Assembly: GCF_900089755.1 (NCBI RefSeq) | Contig: NZ_FLOC01000001.1 | Location: forward strand, 124,001-188,000 | DNA: 64,000 nt | From: Marinomonas aquimarina | GTDB taxonomy: Bacteria > Pseudomonadota > Gammaproteobacteria > Pseudomonadales > Marinomonadaceae | Reading direction: 5' to 3' | In this document: piece by piece, positions 27,369-35,697 of the stretch | How the letters are laid out: each line of letters opens with the position of its first letter | How positions within the stretch are numbered: the first letter of the stretch is position 1 | Translations under genes and position numbers: made by a program | Notes under the pieces: model-generated | Databases searched by the model: none | The model's input: the letters and a program-made list of their open reading frames with translations, nothing else | What the model was told of the DNA's origin: nothing

Positions 27369-28232
27369 TTAATTGATGTCAGTTGGTTTTGACTGCATTC
27401 GTCCACGAATGTCCACAAAGCTATCGACCACCGCAAGGAAGATCAGAATATTTGCAAAGTAAACACTCAGTACCAAAATGCCAATCAGGTAAAATAGGAC
27501 CAGACCGACCATCCCAATTTTCTTTAATGCCAGAATACCGTGAACCAATGCGAGCCCAGGGATCACCAGTGCTGGTACAGCAGCGCGAGACAACACCTCA
27601 AAACCACCGCCTAGGCTTTCACCTGCCAACACCATTGCACCAAGCATGAGTGCAACAGATAGAGGGAGTCTAAATTCATGAAACTCCTTCTTTAAACCAC
27701 CTGGATTGTACAAGCGTGCTTGCCAGCGGCGTGCTAAAAATAGCGCCGCCACAGCGATATACGCTTGCACCACAGACATGGCGATCACCGCTTGTTGGAT
27801 AATCTCTTCCTTACTAGGAATGACGACCCCTTCTTCCTCACTGTTGCTTAGAATCTGTTGAATCAGGTCAGCAACCATGTCCAACAAATCCGCCATGAGT
27901 AACGGCTGGATCACAGATGATAACACCGCAAGTACACTTGCACTGAGCATCACCCAAGCCCAAGACACCTTTTCCCTCAGCACATAAGCCAAGATAAAGG
28001 TATCGATCAACACCATAAATGCTGTCGCATCACTTTGAATCACCCACAGCACAAGTGCTGGTAGGCCACCCCAAGCAAGTACGTGTATTCCGTCTTTTAC
28101 ACCTTTACGAAGCACCACCAGCCCTAAGGCTGCAGCGCCTAGCCAAAACATCATAGGTATGATGCTGCAGACTGCTACCAAAATGATAGCATTCATGCGT
28201 TTTGTCATTACCCAGTTAGCTAAGCCGCCCAT
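27369..28232 (-). CDS. Integral membrane protein (DUF2232-like) between rpsR and rplI
   Basis: The 287-residue protein is almost entirely hydrophobic, with about eight membrane segments and one acidic loop near 125-140 (SNSEEEGVVIPS). Pseudomonas and relatives carry a membrane protein of this type at the same place between rpsR and rplI, and DUF2232/YybS is its usual family; I recognise it mainly by position and topology. Its function is not known. It sits 22 bases after rpsR and 32 before rplI, so it is made with ribosomal proteins. Confidence 0.75.
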   Translation of the reverse strand: MGGLANWVMTKRMNAIILVAVCSIIPMMFWLGAAALGLVVLRKGVKDGIHVLAWGGLPALVLWVIQSDATAFMVLIDTFILAYVLREKVSWAWVMLSASVLAVLSSVIQPLLMADLLDMVADLIQQILSNSEEEGVVIPSKEEIIQQAVIAMSVVQAYIAVAALFLARRWQARLYNPGGLKKEFHEFRLPLSVALMLGAMVLAGESLGGGFEVLSRAAVPALVIPGLALVHGILALKKIGMVGLVLFYLIGILVLSVYFANILIFLAVVDSFVDIRGRMQSKPTDIN

Positions 28233-28254
28233 GGAATACTTCTTACATCACTTA

Positions 28255-28485
28255 TTAATTAAAGTGACCGTCAGTGTAAGGAAGCAAAGCAATGTAGCGA
28301 GCGCGTTTGATAGCAGTCGCTAGCTGACGCTGGTAACGTGCACGTGTGCCAGTAATACGGCTTGGTACAATTTTACCAGTTTCAGTGATGTAACCTTTTA
28401 GAGTGTCTAGATCTTTGTAATCGATCTCTTTAACGCCTTCTGCGCTGAAACGGCAGAACTTACGACGACGGAAAAAACGAGCCAT
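28255..28485 (-). CDS. rpsR: 30S ribosomal protein S18
   Basis: S18 pairs with S6 on the 30S platform. The 76-residue basic protein has [17 protein letters not shown] near the start and the signature [21 protein letters not shown] near 42-62. Length and sequence are typical. It follows rpsF by 22 bases. Confidence 0.98.
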   Translation of the reverse strand: MARFFRRRKFCRFSAEGVKEIDYKDLDTLKGYITETGKIVPSRITGTRARYQRQLATAIKRARYIALLPYTDGHFN

Positions 28486-28507
28486 AATGTATCTCCTAAT
28501 TAATCAA

Positions 28508-28918
28508 TTATTCAGCAGAGTCGTCTGCAGAGTTGTCCGCAGCAGCTTCTGTTGGTTTTTGCTCTTCGCGCTGTGGAGCAGAACGACGCTCTTCACGGCT
28601 TTCAGCAGCTTTGATTGGAGACACTTCAGTTACCGCTTCTTTACGACGGATAACTAGGTTACGGATGATCGCATCGTTGTAACGGAAAGTGTCGTTTAGC
28701 TCAGCCATCACACCTTCAGACGCTTCAATGTTCATAAGAACGTAGTGCGCTTTGTGGATTTTGTTGATTGGGTAAGCTAGCTGACGACGGCCCCAGTCTT
28801 CAAGACGGTGTACTTGACCGCCATCTTCAGTGATCAAGTTAGTGTAACGCTCGATCATTGCTGGAACTTGTTCGCTTTGATCTGGGTGTACCAGAAACAC
28901 GATTTCATAATGACGCAT
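28508..28918 (-). CDS. rpsF: 30S ribosomal protein S6
   Basis: S6 binds S18 and the central domain of 16S rRNA. It begins [17 protein letters not shown] and has the [12 protein letters not shown] motif near 61-72. After the core (about 1-95) comes a charged tail rich in Glu, Arg, Ala and Ser ending in DNSADDSAE. Such tails carry the RimK glutamylation sites in E. coli, though no long Glu run is present here. It is the first gene of the operon. Confidence 0.98.
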   Translation of the reverse strand: MRHYEIVFLVHPDQSEQVPAMIERYTNLITEDGGQVHRLEDWGRRQLAYPINKIHKAHYVLMNIEASEGVMAELNDTFRYNDAIIRNLVIRRKEAVTEVSPIKAAESREERRSAPQREEQKPTEAAADNSADDSAE

Positions 28919-29001
28919 GATTGCTCCTTATGGGTTCTTAGTCTCCACGCTTTCCCCGTTAAAAAGCTGTGAGACAAGGAGTATGATTTACGGGGACGCG
29001 A

Positions 29002-29030
29002 ATTATATACCGACCTTTAAAAATTAAAAA
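29002..29030 (-). promoter_or_regulatory. rpsF operon promoter with GC-rich discriminator
   Basis: A perfect TATAAT (29002-29007, minus strand) is followed by CGCGTCCCCG, the GC-rich discriminator typical of promoters under stringent (ppGpp/DksA) control. The -35 region is T-rich and weak (TTTTTA). The start would be near 28995, leaving a leader of about 75 bases ahead of rpsF. Confidence 0.6.
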
Positions 29031-29190
29031 GCCTAAGCGAGTACTTTTTAACCTTTTCTTTCGCTCAACTCTGCTCCGCCCAGATTCAGACCAATGCTGA
29101 AGCCATTAGTTCATCCGCATAGCCCTAGACAGGTCCATTATTACTGGTTATGTTGAAGCGCTTAACTGATAACCCTAGCAAGGACATGCT

Positions 29191-30090
29191 ATGCCAGCTT
29201 TTGTGTACTTATTGCTGCCAATACTGTTTTGGTCCGGTAACTATGTATTAGGTCGGCTCACCGTTTCAGACGGTATCGATCCATATACCATTTCCTTTTT
29301 CCGCTGGAGCATTGCCTGCCTGCTGATTCTGCCATTTGCCTACCCTAAAATCGTCGCCGATTGGGCGCTGGTGCGCAAACACTGGCCAATGTTGCTGCTG
29401 TTTGCCTTGTTAGGCATCTGTAATTACAACCTATTTCTGTACATTGGCCTAACGTCCACCACGGTGACTAATGCGGTATTGCTCAACTCCATCATGCCAG
29501 TGATGATTCTCATCACCGCACGACTGTTATTGGGCACTAAGACCAGTACCTTGCAAAACACAGGCATCCTAATATCCACCCTAGGCGCCTTTGTGATCGT
29601 TAGCCGCGGCAGTCTCGACACCTTTTTGCATCTCACTATTTCAAGTGGTGACCTATGGATCATTACCGCCGCAATCAGCTGGGCGATTTATTCAGTATTG
29701 CTCACCAAGCGCCCGACGATGAACATTTTAAGCTTCTTTGCCGTCACTGCTATGCTGGGCACCTGCATTCAGTTCCCTCTGTTTTTACTGTTCTCAAGCA
29801 CTGAGGTGACAACGCTTACAGGCGCCAACTGGGGCGCCATCATTTACATGGGCATTTTTGCCTCGATTGGTGCCTTTATTTGCTGGAATATCGGGGTACA
29901 TAAATTGGGCGCGGCGACAGCGGGTCACTTTGTGCACCTGCTGCCAGTATTCAGTATTTTCTTGTCGGTCCTGTTTTTAGGGGAACAGATCGAAAGCTTC
30001 CATGGCGTCGGCATCCTACTGATCTTTACCGGTATCGCCACTGCCACTATTTTGAATCAACGAGTCAAACAAGACAAAGCACAAGCTTAG
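29191..30090 (+). CDS. EamA/DMT family transporter
   Basis: The 299-residue protein has ten predicted membrane segments in two EamA repeats (about 5-135 and 150-290). It starts YLLLPILFWSGNYVLGRL, typical of the drug/metabolite transporter superfamily. Members export amino acids, nucleobases or other small metabolites; the substrate cannot be read. AGGA precedes the ATG. The gene is divergent from rpsF and its stop lies two bases from the stop of a second EamA protein on the other strand. Confidence 0.85.
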   Translation: MPAFVYLLLPILFWSGNYVLGRLTVSDGIDPYTISFFRWSIACLLILPFAYPKIVADWALVRKHWPMLLLFALLGICNYNLFLYIGLTSTTVTNAVLLNSIMPVMILITARLLLGTKTSTLQNTGILISTLGAFVIVSRGSLDTFLHLTISSGDLWIITAAISWAIYSVLLTKRPTMNILSFFAVTAMLGTCIQFPLFLLFSSTEVTTLTGANWGAIIYMGIFASIGAFICWNIGVHKLGAATAGHFVHLLPVFSIFLSVLFLGEQIESFHGVGILLIFTGIATATILNQRVKQDKAQA

Positions 30091-30092
30091 CC

Positions 30093-30950
30093 CTACTTAC
30101 GATTTAAACGCGCACTAATAAGGATGCTGAGGAAAATGAGCACCGTCCCAGAGATGGCCAACCAATCTGGGACATGCCCCCAAATCACCCATCCCCAGAA
30201 ACCAGCAAAAACGATACCGATATAACTCACCGGGGATACCACACTGGCTGGCGCATAGGAATACGCCAAGGTATATAAATGCATCCCCACATACAGGGTA
30301 ATCGACACCAGCAGCACCCAAAGCCAGGTCTCTGAAGGCAGCGCCAAGCTCTCTCCTTGTCCCAAGGCCAGCGGCACAGACATAACCGCAGAGAAGGCAA
30401 AATACACCAACATGGTTTCTTGCCCCGAGACATGAGAGCTGAGCATACGGGTGGTCACCATCGAAAACGCCAGCCCCACCGCCGATAAGAAACCGACAAT
30501 ATGCCATGGATCAAAATGCTCTGGCGTTGGCTTGATGACCAAGGCCACACCAATGAAACCAATCAGCAATGGCAGCCAGCGGGCTTTCGGTATCATCATG
30601 CGATGCATGATCAATACCACAAAGGGCACGCATAAAGGCGCACAAGAACGCAGTAGAGAAGCTTCTACTAGAGGAATATGATTGAGCGCCCAGTAATAAA
30701 ACAAAAAGCCTGCAAAGCCGCCAAGGCTGCGCAAGAAGTGTGCTTTAATGACATGCAAAGGTCGGCGCTGCCATTTGCCCCACATCTGCGGAAACAAAAT
30801 CACAATACAAAACAAGCTTTGCCAAAACACCAATACCGGCACCGCAATCTGGGTTTGCACTTGTTTGGCAGCGACCGCGGTGATGGACATGATAAAGGCG
30901 TAGGCAATGGTGGCGTAGATGCCCTTTTTCACCAGATAGATATCGCTCAC
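30093..30950 (-). CDS. EamA/DMT family transporter
   Basis: A second drug/metabolite transporter of 285 residues with ten membrane segments in two repeats. The sequence differs greatly from its neighbour, so this is not a recent duplication. The first repeat contains YYWALNHIPLVEASLLRS, seen in members related to S-adenosylmethionine and riboflavin carriers, but the substrate is unknown. It uses a GTG start with AAGGAA seven bases ahead. It converges on the preceding EamA gene with a two-base gap and no terminator between them. Confidence 0.82.
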   Translation of the reverse strand: MSDIYLVKKGIYATIAYAFIMSITAVAAKQVQTQIAVPVLVFWQSLFCIVILFPQMWGKWQRRPLHVIKAHFLRSLGGFAGFLFYYWALNHIPLVEASLLRSCAPLCVPFVVLIMHRMMIPKARWLPLLIGFIGVALVIKPTPEHFDPWHIVGFLSAVGLAFSMVTTRMLSSHVSGQETMLVYFAFSAVMSVPLALGQGESLALPSETWLWVLLVSITLYVGMHLYTLAYSYAPASVVSPVSYIGIVFAGFWGWVIWGHVPDWLAISGTVLIFLSILISARLNRK

Positions 30951-31002
30951 AGGTAGTTCCTTGTGAATTAAACAGACAGCAGGCTAAATGGCTATGATCG
31001 CC

Positions 31003-31707
31003 TTATTTAGCGACAGGGGAAACATGCAAATAGCGATTAAACGGAGAATCTGACGGCGGATCACGCAAGACGCTGGCTGGGACTTGAGCGGCCACTTTGC
31101 CTTCTTCTACAAGGAGAACCTGCCCCCCCAACAAGATCGCATCCATGGGACTGTGCGTCACCATAATAGTGGTCCATTGATATTGCTCAGTGAGCGTCTT
31201 AATCAAATGCAACATATCCGACCTTAATTTAGGATCGAGGGCACTGAAGGGTTCATCCAACAACAAAATCGGCTTTTCCCGCACCAACACACGGGCAATC
31301 GCCACGCGCTGAGCCTGCCCTCCTGACAATTGATCAGGAAACTTGTCGCTGTGCTGCTGCAACTGTACCTGAGCCAAGGCCCAGTTCACTTTATCCTGTT
31401 GGGCTTGTGACAACGCCCGTGAAGGCGATAAGCCAATCGCGATATTGTCCCAGACACTCAGTTGTGGAAATAAATTATCACTTTGAAACAAGGTAGTGAT
31501 GGGACGTTCATAGGGCGCAAGCGACAGCAACTCTTGACCGGCAAACTGCAAACTCCCCTGCCCCTCGATATAGCCTCCCAACAAGGACAACAAGGTGCTT
31601 TTGCCACCGCCACTTGCCCCCAATATTGAGGTCACGCCAAGCGCCAGTTGCGCTTGATAATGGGCATGAAAATTGTGCCAATGATAACTAACATCAAACG
31701 ACAGCAC
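31003..31707 (-). CDS. thiQ: Thiamine ABC transporter ATP-binding protein ThiQ
   Basis: ThiQ powers thiamine and thiamine diphosphate import with ThiP and ThiB. The 234-residue protein has Walker A GASGGGKST at 30-38, Q-loop FQSDNLFPQLSV near 73-84, signature LSGGQAQR, Walker B ILLLDEPFSALDP and a switch His in VTHS. It uses a GTG start with GGAGG five bases ahead, overlapping the thiP stop by 14 bases. It is the last gene of thiBPQ. Confidence 0.93.
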   Translation of the reverse strand: MLSFDVSYHWHNFHAHYQAQLALGVTSILGASGGGKSTLLSLLGGYIEGQGSLQFAGQELLSLAPYERPITTLFQSDNLFPQLSVWDNIAIGLSPSRALSQAQQDKVNWALAQVQLQQHSDKFPDQLSGGQAQRVAIARVLVREKPILLLDEPFSALDPKLRSDMLHLIKTLTEQYQWTTIMVTHSPMDAILLGGQVLLVEEGKVAAQVPASVLRDPPSDSPFNRYLHVSPVAK

Positions 31708-33274
31708 GGCGACCTCCTACTAAGCGGTTAATCGAATAAAAGAGTGTCAGACAGAGTAAAATCAACACCACGGCCACACAGGCGCCTTGCTCAACACGAT
31801 AGGAACCAATCAATTGATACAAATACATCGGTAGAGTTTCCAAGCCCTTCGAGCCAAATAAGGCCACCACACCTAAGTCCCCCAAACTTAACAATACCGC
31901 GTACGCTAACCCTTGAGCGACGGCACTGCGGATTTGAGGCCACTCCAAACGCAGTCGCGCCATGCCCACCACATTCATTTGCGTGTACAGATGACGGAAA
32001 CGTTTTTCTTGCTGGTAAATGGTCGGCATGATGGCACGCAACACAAACGGCAGGGCCATCACCGCATTGACCCAGACCACAATCCAATAGGCATGCTTGA
32101 TGCTAATTCCCACAGAACGGAACATTAAAAACAGCCCTGTCGCTAATACCAAACTCGGCACCATCAGCACTAAGTTACCGGATTGCTCCAACTTTTGCGC
32201 CCACCAGTCGCCACGCTGACGCCAGCGTAGCGTGCGCGCCAGCGCTGCAATACTTAAACCGATTAATAATGCCAACAGCCCCGACGGCAGAGCAATCCGC
32301 ACAGAGTGCCACACTGACCACCATAAATCGGTTTGCCACAGACTTTGCCAAAATAAGGCACTTAGCGCAGGCGATAGAATGGCCACAAAAGGCGGCAGTA
32401 CCCACAGCAGCACCACGGCCGAGACCAGCGCATCCACCCCATTGGCCAGACGGCTAGAACGCATCGCTAAACGTTCGCCCTGATAGACACTGATATCCTG
32501 TCGCAGCGGCGGAGCTAAACGATACACCGCCAGCGCCACCAGCGAGCAAATGCTTACCTGTAGCAACGACAGGTAACTGGCTTTGTTTAAATCAAACTCA
32601 AACCGCAGCGCCTGATAAATGGCCACTTCTAAGGTGCTCGAGCGAGGCCCTCCACCGAGGCTTAAAACCACGGCAAAACCTGAGAAACACAGCATAAAGA
32701 TCAGCAAAAACAAGCCTGGCAGACTTTTCTTTAAATAATGCCACTCAATCAAGCGGAACACATGCCAGCGGGAAAAGCCCAACTGACTGGCAAGGCGCCA
32801 CTGGGCATCAGGTATCAATTGATAAGCCTGCAGAATCACCCGTACCGCCAGCGGCATATTGAAAAACACGTGCGCCAACAAAATGCCACCCAAGCCATAA
32901 AGCGGAAAAGCTGAGCCGAATAGCGTGGTAAACCAACCGTTACGACCATAGACCACGACAATGCCTAAAATGGCCACTATGGTCGGCACCACCATGGAAA
33001 TGGCAAACAAAGACAGCAGCGTTTGGCGACCAATAAAGCGACGATGAAATAAGCATGAGGCCATGGGAATGGCCAACAAAATACTCAGGAGCGCACTAAG
33101 ACTGGCTTGGGTGAACGAAAAGCGCACCACTCGCCAAGTATAAGGGTCTGCCAAAAAGCGCCCCCAAGAACTAGGAGAAGCGTATCCCAGCAATGCGCTC
33201 AGTGCGGCGGCCGCTATTACAAGGTAAATGGCAACGCCCAGCCAAGCTGGGCGCAGATAGGAGGAAAATATCAA
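31694..33274 (-). CDS. thiP: Thiamine ABC transporter permease ThiP
   Basis: ThiP is the fused-dimer permease of the thiamine importer. The 526-residue protein has about twelve membrane segments in two homologous halves. Each half has an EAA-type coupling loop, seen at QLGFSRWHVFRLIEWHYLKK near 183-202 and in the second half near RLRLEWPQIRSA. The only plausible start is a TTG three bases after the thiB stop; no ATG or GTG occurs before the first membrane segment. Flanked by thiB and thiQ under a TPP riboswitch, its role is clear. Confidence 0.92.
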   Translation of the reverse strand: MIFSSYLRPAWLGVAIYLVIAAAALSALLGYASPSSWGRFLADPYTWRVVRFSFTQASLSALLSILLAIPMASCLFHRRFIGRQTLLSLFAISMVVPTIVAILGIVVVYGRNGWFTTLFGSAFPLYGLGGILLAHVFFNMPLAVRVILQAYQLIPDAQWRLASQLGFSRWHVFRLIEWHYLKKSLPGLFLLIFMLCFSGFAVVLSLGGGPRSSTLEVAIYQALRFEFDLNKASYLSLLQVSICSLVALAVYRLAPPLRQDISVYQGERLAMRSSRLANGVDALVSAVVLLWVLPPFVAILSPALSALFWQSLWQTDLWWSVWHSVRIALPSGLLALLIGLSIAALARTLRWRQRGDWWAQKLEQSGNLVLMVPSLVLATGLFLMFRSVGISIKHAYWIVVWVNAVMALPFVLRAIMPTIYQQEKRFRHLYTQMNVVGMARLRLEWPQIRSAVAQGLAYAVLLSLGDLGVVALFGSKGLETLPMYLYQLIGSYRVEQGACVAVVLILLCLTLFYSINRLVGGRRAVV

Positions 33275-33277
33275 AGC

Positions 33278-34270
33278 TTAACGTGTCGTCGCTTCTAACC
33301 ACTCATTAATCCAAGCCTGACGATTCTGGGCCACTTGCTCGGCATCAAGAGTCAGCACTTTGGTTGGCTGAGGTTGAGAGGTAAAAGCTTCCGGCAATGG
33401 ATCCACATTATCCATTACTGGGTACATCCAGTTACCGGTTGCCACCATATTTTGGAATCCAGGTTCAAGGATGAATTGCATAAACTCTTCTGCGAGAGCC
33501 TTGTTCGGAGCACTTTCCAGCATGGCCGCCACTTCAATTTGTGGATAGAAACCTTCGCTTGCGGACGCGGCTTTGTACTTATGCTCGCCTTCGGCAACAA
33601 TATGATACGCAGGAGATGTGGTGTAACTTAATACCACATCCGCTTCGCCTTTTAGGAACAAACTGTAGCCGTCATACCAGCCTTTGGTCACAGTAACCGT
33701 GTGACTGGCCAGTTTCTCCCAAGCATCGGCGACTTGATCACCGTAGACCGACTTCATCCACAACAATAGACCTAGCCCTGGGGTTGAAGTGCGCGGGTCT
33801 TGGTAAATGACTTTTAGATCTTGGTTCTCAACCACATCTTTCAACGAGGTCGGTACGTTGGCCAGCTTTTCACTGTCATAGATAAAGGCAAAGTAGCCCT
33901 GGTCAAACGGTACAAAATGATCATCTTGCCAACCGCCTGGGGTGGTCACACTGGACGTATCCACGCTGTGCTGGGCCAGCAAGCCGGTTTGCTTAGCCGC
34001 TTCCATCACGTTCAAATCAAGACCGAGCAAGACATCCGCTTCAGAGGCATCCCCTTCTAATTGCACACGCGATAAGATCCCCACGGAAGAGTCCAGCGCA
34101 ACGAAGTTCAACTCACAATCGCACTGAGCTTCAAAGTTGGTTTTGATTTTCGGACCGGGGCCCCAATCAGAGGCAAAAGAATCATAGGTGTAGACCGTCA
34201 AAGTATCCGCAGACACCAACGAAGTTGCCAATAAAGCTGTGGCAGACAAAGCAAAAGATTTGAAAGACAT
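33278..34270 (-). CDS. thiB: Thiamine-binding periplasmic protein ThiB
   Basis: ThiB captures thiamine and its phosphates in the periplasm. From the ATG at 34270 it has 330 residues, starting with a signal peptide that ends about residue 21 (LVSA before DTLTVYTYDSF, the mature N-terminus typical of ThiB). An upstream open stretch of 13 codons belongs to the riboswitch leader. WYDGYSLFL near the middle and QTGLLAQ near 85 fit the family. A small hairpin covers its ribosome-binding site (34274-34289). Confidence 0.94.
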   Translation of the reverse strand: MSFKSFALSATALLATSLVSADTLTVYTYDSFASDWGPGPKIKTNFEAQCDCELNFVALDSSVGILSRVQLEGDASEADVLLGLDLNVMEAAKQTGLLAQHSVDTSSVTTPGGWQDDHFVPFDQGYFAFIYDSEKLANVPTSLKDVVENQDLKVIYQDPRTSTPGLGLLLWMKSVYGDQVADAWEKLASHTVTVTKGWYDGYSLFLKGEADVVLSYTTSPAYHIVAEGEHKYKAASASEGFYPQIEVAAMLESAPNKALAEEFMQFILEPGFQNMVATGNWMYPVMDNVDPLPEAFTSQPQPTKVLTLDAEQVAQNRQAWINEWLEATTR

Positions 34271-34273
34271 AGT

Positions 34274-34289
34274 CGCTCCTAAGTGAGCG
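34274..34289 (-). promoter_or_regulatory. Hairpin masking the thiB ribosome-binding site
   Basis: On the minus strand CGCTC, loop ACTTAG, GAGCG form a 5-bp stem whose right arm includes most of the AGGAG ribosome site just ahead of the thiB ATG. With no poly-U after it, the arrangement suggests translational rather than transcriptional control by the riboswitch above it. Confidence 0.5.
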
Positions 34290-34326
34290 GCGTATAACTG
34301 GATTGGCAAGATGTGAAGGGCTTGCT

Positions 34327-34418
34327 ATCTCAATTCCTACGCCAGCATGATCTGGTTCAGGTTCAGTGGGTTAACCAATAATGGTTTCTCAGCAGCTAGA
34401 TGCCACACCCCATGAGAT
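34327..34418 (-). ncRNA. TPP riboswitch (THI element)
   Basis: The minus strand carries the TPP aptamer in order: P1 arm ATCTCA (34418-34413), TGGGGTG, the conserved GCTGAGAAA, ACCCACTGAACCTGA, the pyrophosphate-binding part ATCATGCTGGCGTAGGAA, and the closing P1 arm TGAGAT (34332-34327). All highly conserved blocks are present. It heads the thiBPQ mRNA, with 56 bases between the aptamer and the thiB ATG. High TPP should turn off the importer. Confidence 0.96.
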
Positions 34419-34429
34419 AAATCGTCGCT

Positions 34430-34458
34430 ATTCTAGCAGAGCCTTAACAGATATCTAA
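34430..34458 (-). promoter_or_regulatory. Likely thiBPQ promoter
   Basis: TAGAAT (34430-34435, minus strand) lies about seven bases ahead of the place where the riboswitch P1 stem begins, with a weak TTAGAT 17 bases upstream. The -35 end overlaps the 3' end of waaA. The position is convincing; the -35 is poor. Confidence 0.4.
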
Positions 34459-35693
34459 CTGTTGTCACACTTTAAATAATCGAGGACGCGCGCTAACGCC
34501 CCTTGATTGGCTTGGGCATTGGCCAGGGCTTTCTGGCCCATGGTTTGACGCACATAGACATTTTGTAAGTAGAGCAACTGATCCACTAACTCTGTCACCG
34601 AATGCACACGCTGTGCCCCCTGATCTCGGATCAGAGACTCGGTGATGTCGGCGAAGTTAAAGGTATGTTCCCCCACCAGCACAGGCTTTGCCAGCACAGC
34701 GGGCTCAATCGGATTGTGTCCACCCCGTTCAATCAAACTGCCTGCCACAAACGCCACATCGGAGACCGCAAAATAACGCATCATTTCGCCCATACTGTCC
34801 CCCAGCAAGACATCTGCTTGAGACCAAGTATCTAACGCATTATCCGAACGACGGACGGTTGTAAAGCCCTGTTGTTGGCAAAGTTCATAGACTGAATCAA
34901 AACGCTCCGGATGACGCGGCACCAGAATCAATTTGGCATTGGATAATTGACGCTTAAAAGAAGCGTGGGCTTCAAGCAGTTGGGCATCCTCGCCTTCATG
35001 CGTACTGGCGGCAATCCAAACAAATTCACCATTCGGGGCTAACGCTTTACGCCATATCGGCACGTCCGAGTCTTCTGCGGGGGTAATATCAAACTTAATA
35101 TTGCCTGCTACTGGAACTTCTTTTGCACCAAGCGCCTTGAAGCGCTCGGCGTCCGCTTCAGCATGGGCTAAAAAGCGATCCGGCAAAGCCATCAAAGGCC
35201 GAGAGAAGAAATCGAACTGAGCATAGCGCTTGGCGGAGCGTTCACTTAAACGAGCGTTGATAATTTGAATAGTCATGCCTTGAGCTTTTGCCGCTTGCAG
35301 CAGGTTTGGCCAAAGTTCCGTCTCAATGATAGCCAGCTGCGGGCACGACAGCCCCTTTAACGCGCGCTGTACACAAACATTATGATCAAGCGGCAAATAA
35401 CGGTGCTGCACACGCCCTGCAAACCACTTTTGCACCTGCTCTTCACCCGTAGGCGTCACTGTGGTGATCAACAGCTGTTTACCAGGATGCGCTTCGAGCC
35501 ATTGATTCACCAAGCTCTTAGCCGCCAACACCTCCCCTACGGAGGCACAATGCAACCACAAATCCGCCTGCAGTACGCCCCAGTCACCTAAGGCTTCTTG
35601 CACACGATAGTTATCATAACGCTTGTGAAAGCGCCAAATACGGCGCGCGATAAACGGCGACGCCAAGGCCAGCAACACTCGATAAAGCCACAT
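34455..35693 (-). CDS. waaA: 3-deoxy-D-manno-octulosonic acid transferase WaaA/KdtA
   Basis: WaaA adds Kdo to lipid IVA at the inner face of the membrane. From the ATG at 35693 it has 412 residues. It begins with a membrane anchor (MWLYRVLLALASPF), and has LWLHCASVGEV near 50-60 and ETELWPNLL near 125-133 in its first GT-B domain. The second domain has GSLIERGGHNPIEPA, the donor-sugar motif. An open frame continues upstream into msbA but is unlike WaaA. It starts four bases after the msbA stop. Confidence 0.95.
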   Translation of the reverse strand: MWLYRVLLALASPFIARRIWRFHKRYDNYRVQEALGDWGVLQADLWLHCASVGEVLAAKSLVNQWLEAHPGKQLLITTVTPTGEEQVQKWFAGRVQHRYLPLDHNVCVQRALKGLSCPQLAIIETELWPNLLQAAKAQGMTIQIINARLSERSAKRYAQFDFFSRPLMALPDRFLAHAEADAERFKALGAKEVPVAGNIKFDITPAEDSDVPIWRKALAPNGEFVWIAASTHEGEDAQLLEAHASFKRQLSNAKLILVPRHPERFDSVYELCQQQGFTTVRRSDNALDTWSQADVLLGDSMGEMMRYFAVSDVAFVAGSLIERGGHNPIEPAVLAKPVLVGEHTFNFADITESLIRDQGAQRVHSVTELVDQLLYLQNVYVRQTMGQKALANAQANQGALARVLDYLKCDNS

Positions 35694-35697
35694 TGCT

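Noticed and set aside
29191..30950. Tandem duplication of the two EamA transporters
   Set aside because: They lie on opposite strands and differ strongly in sequence; they only share the superfamily fold.
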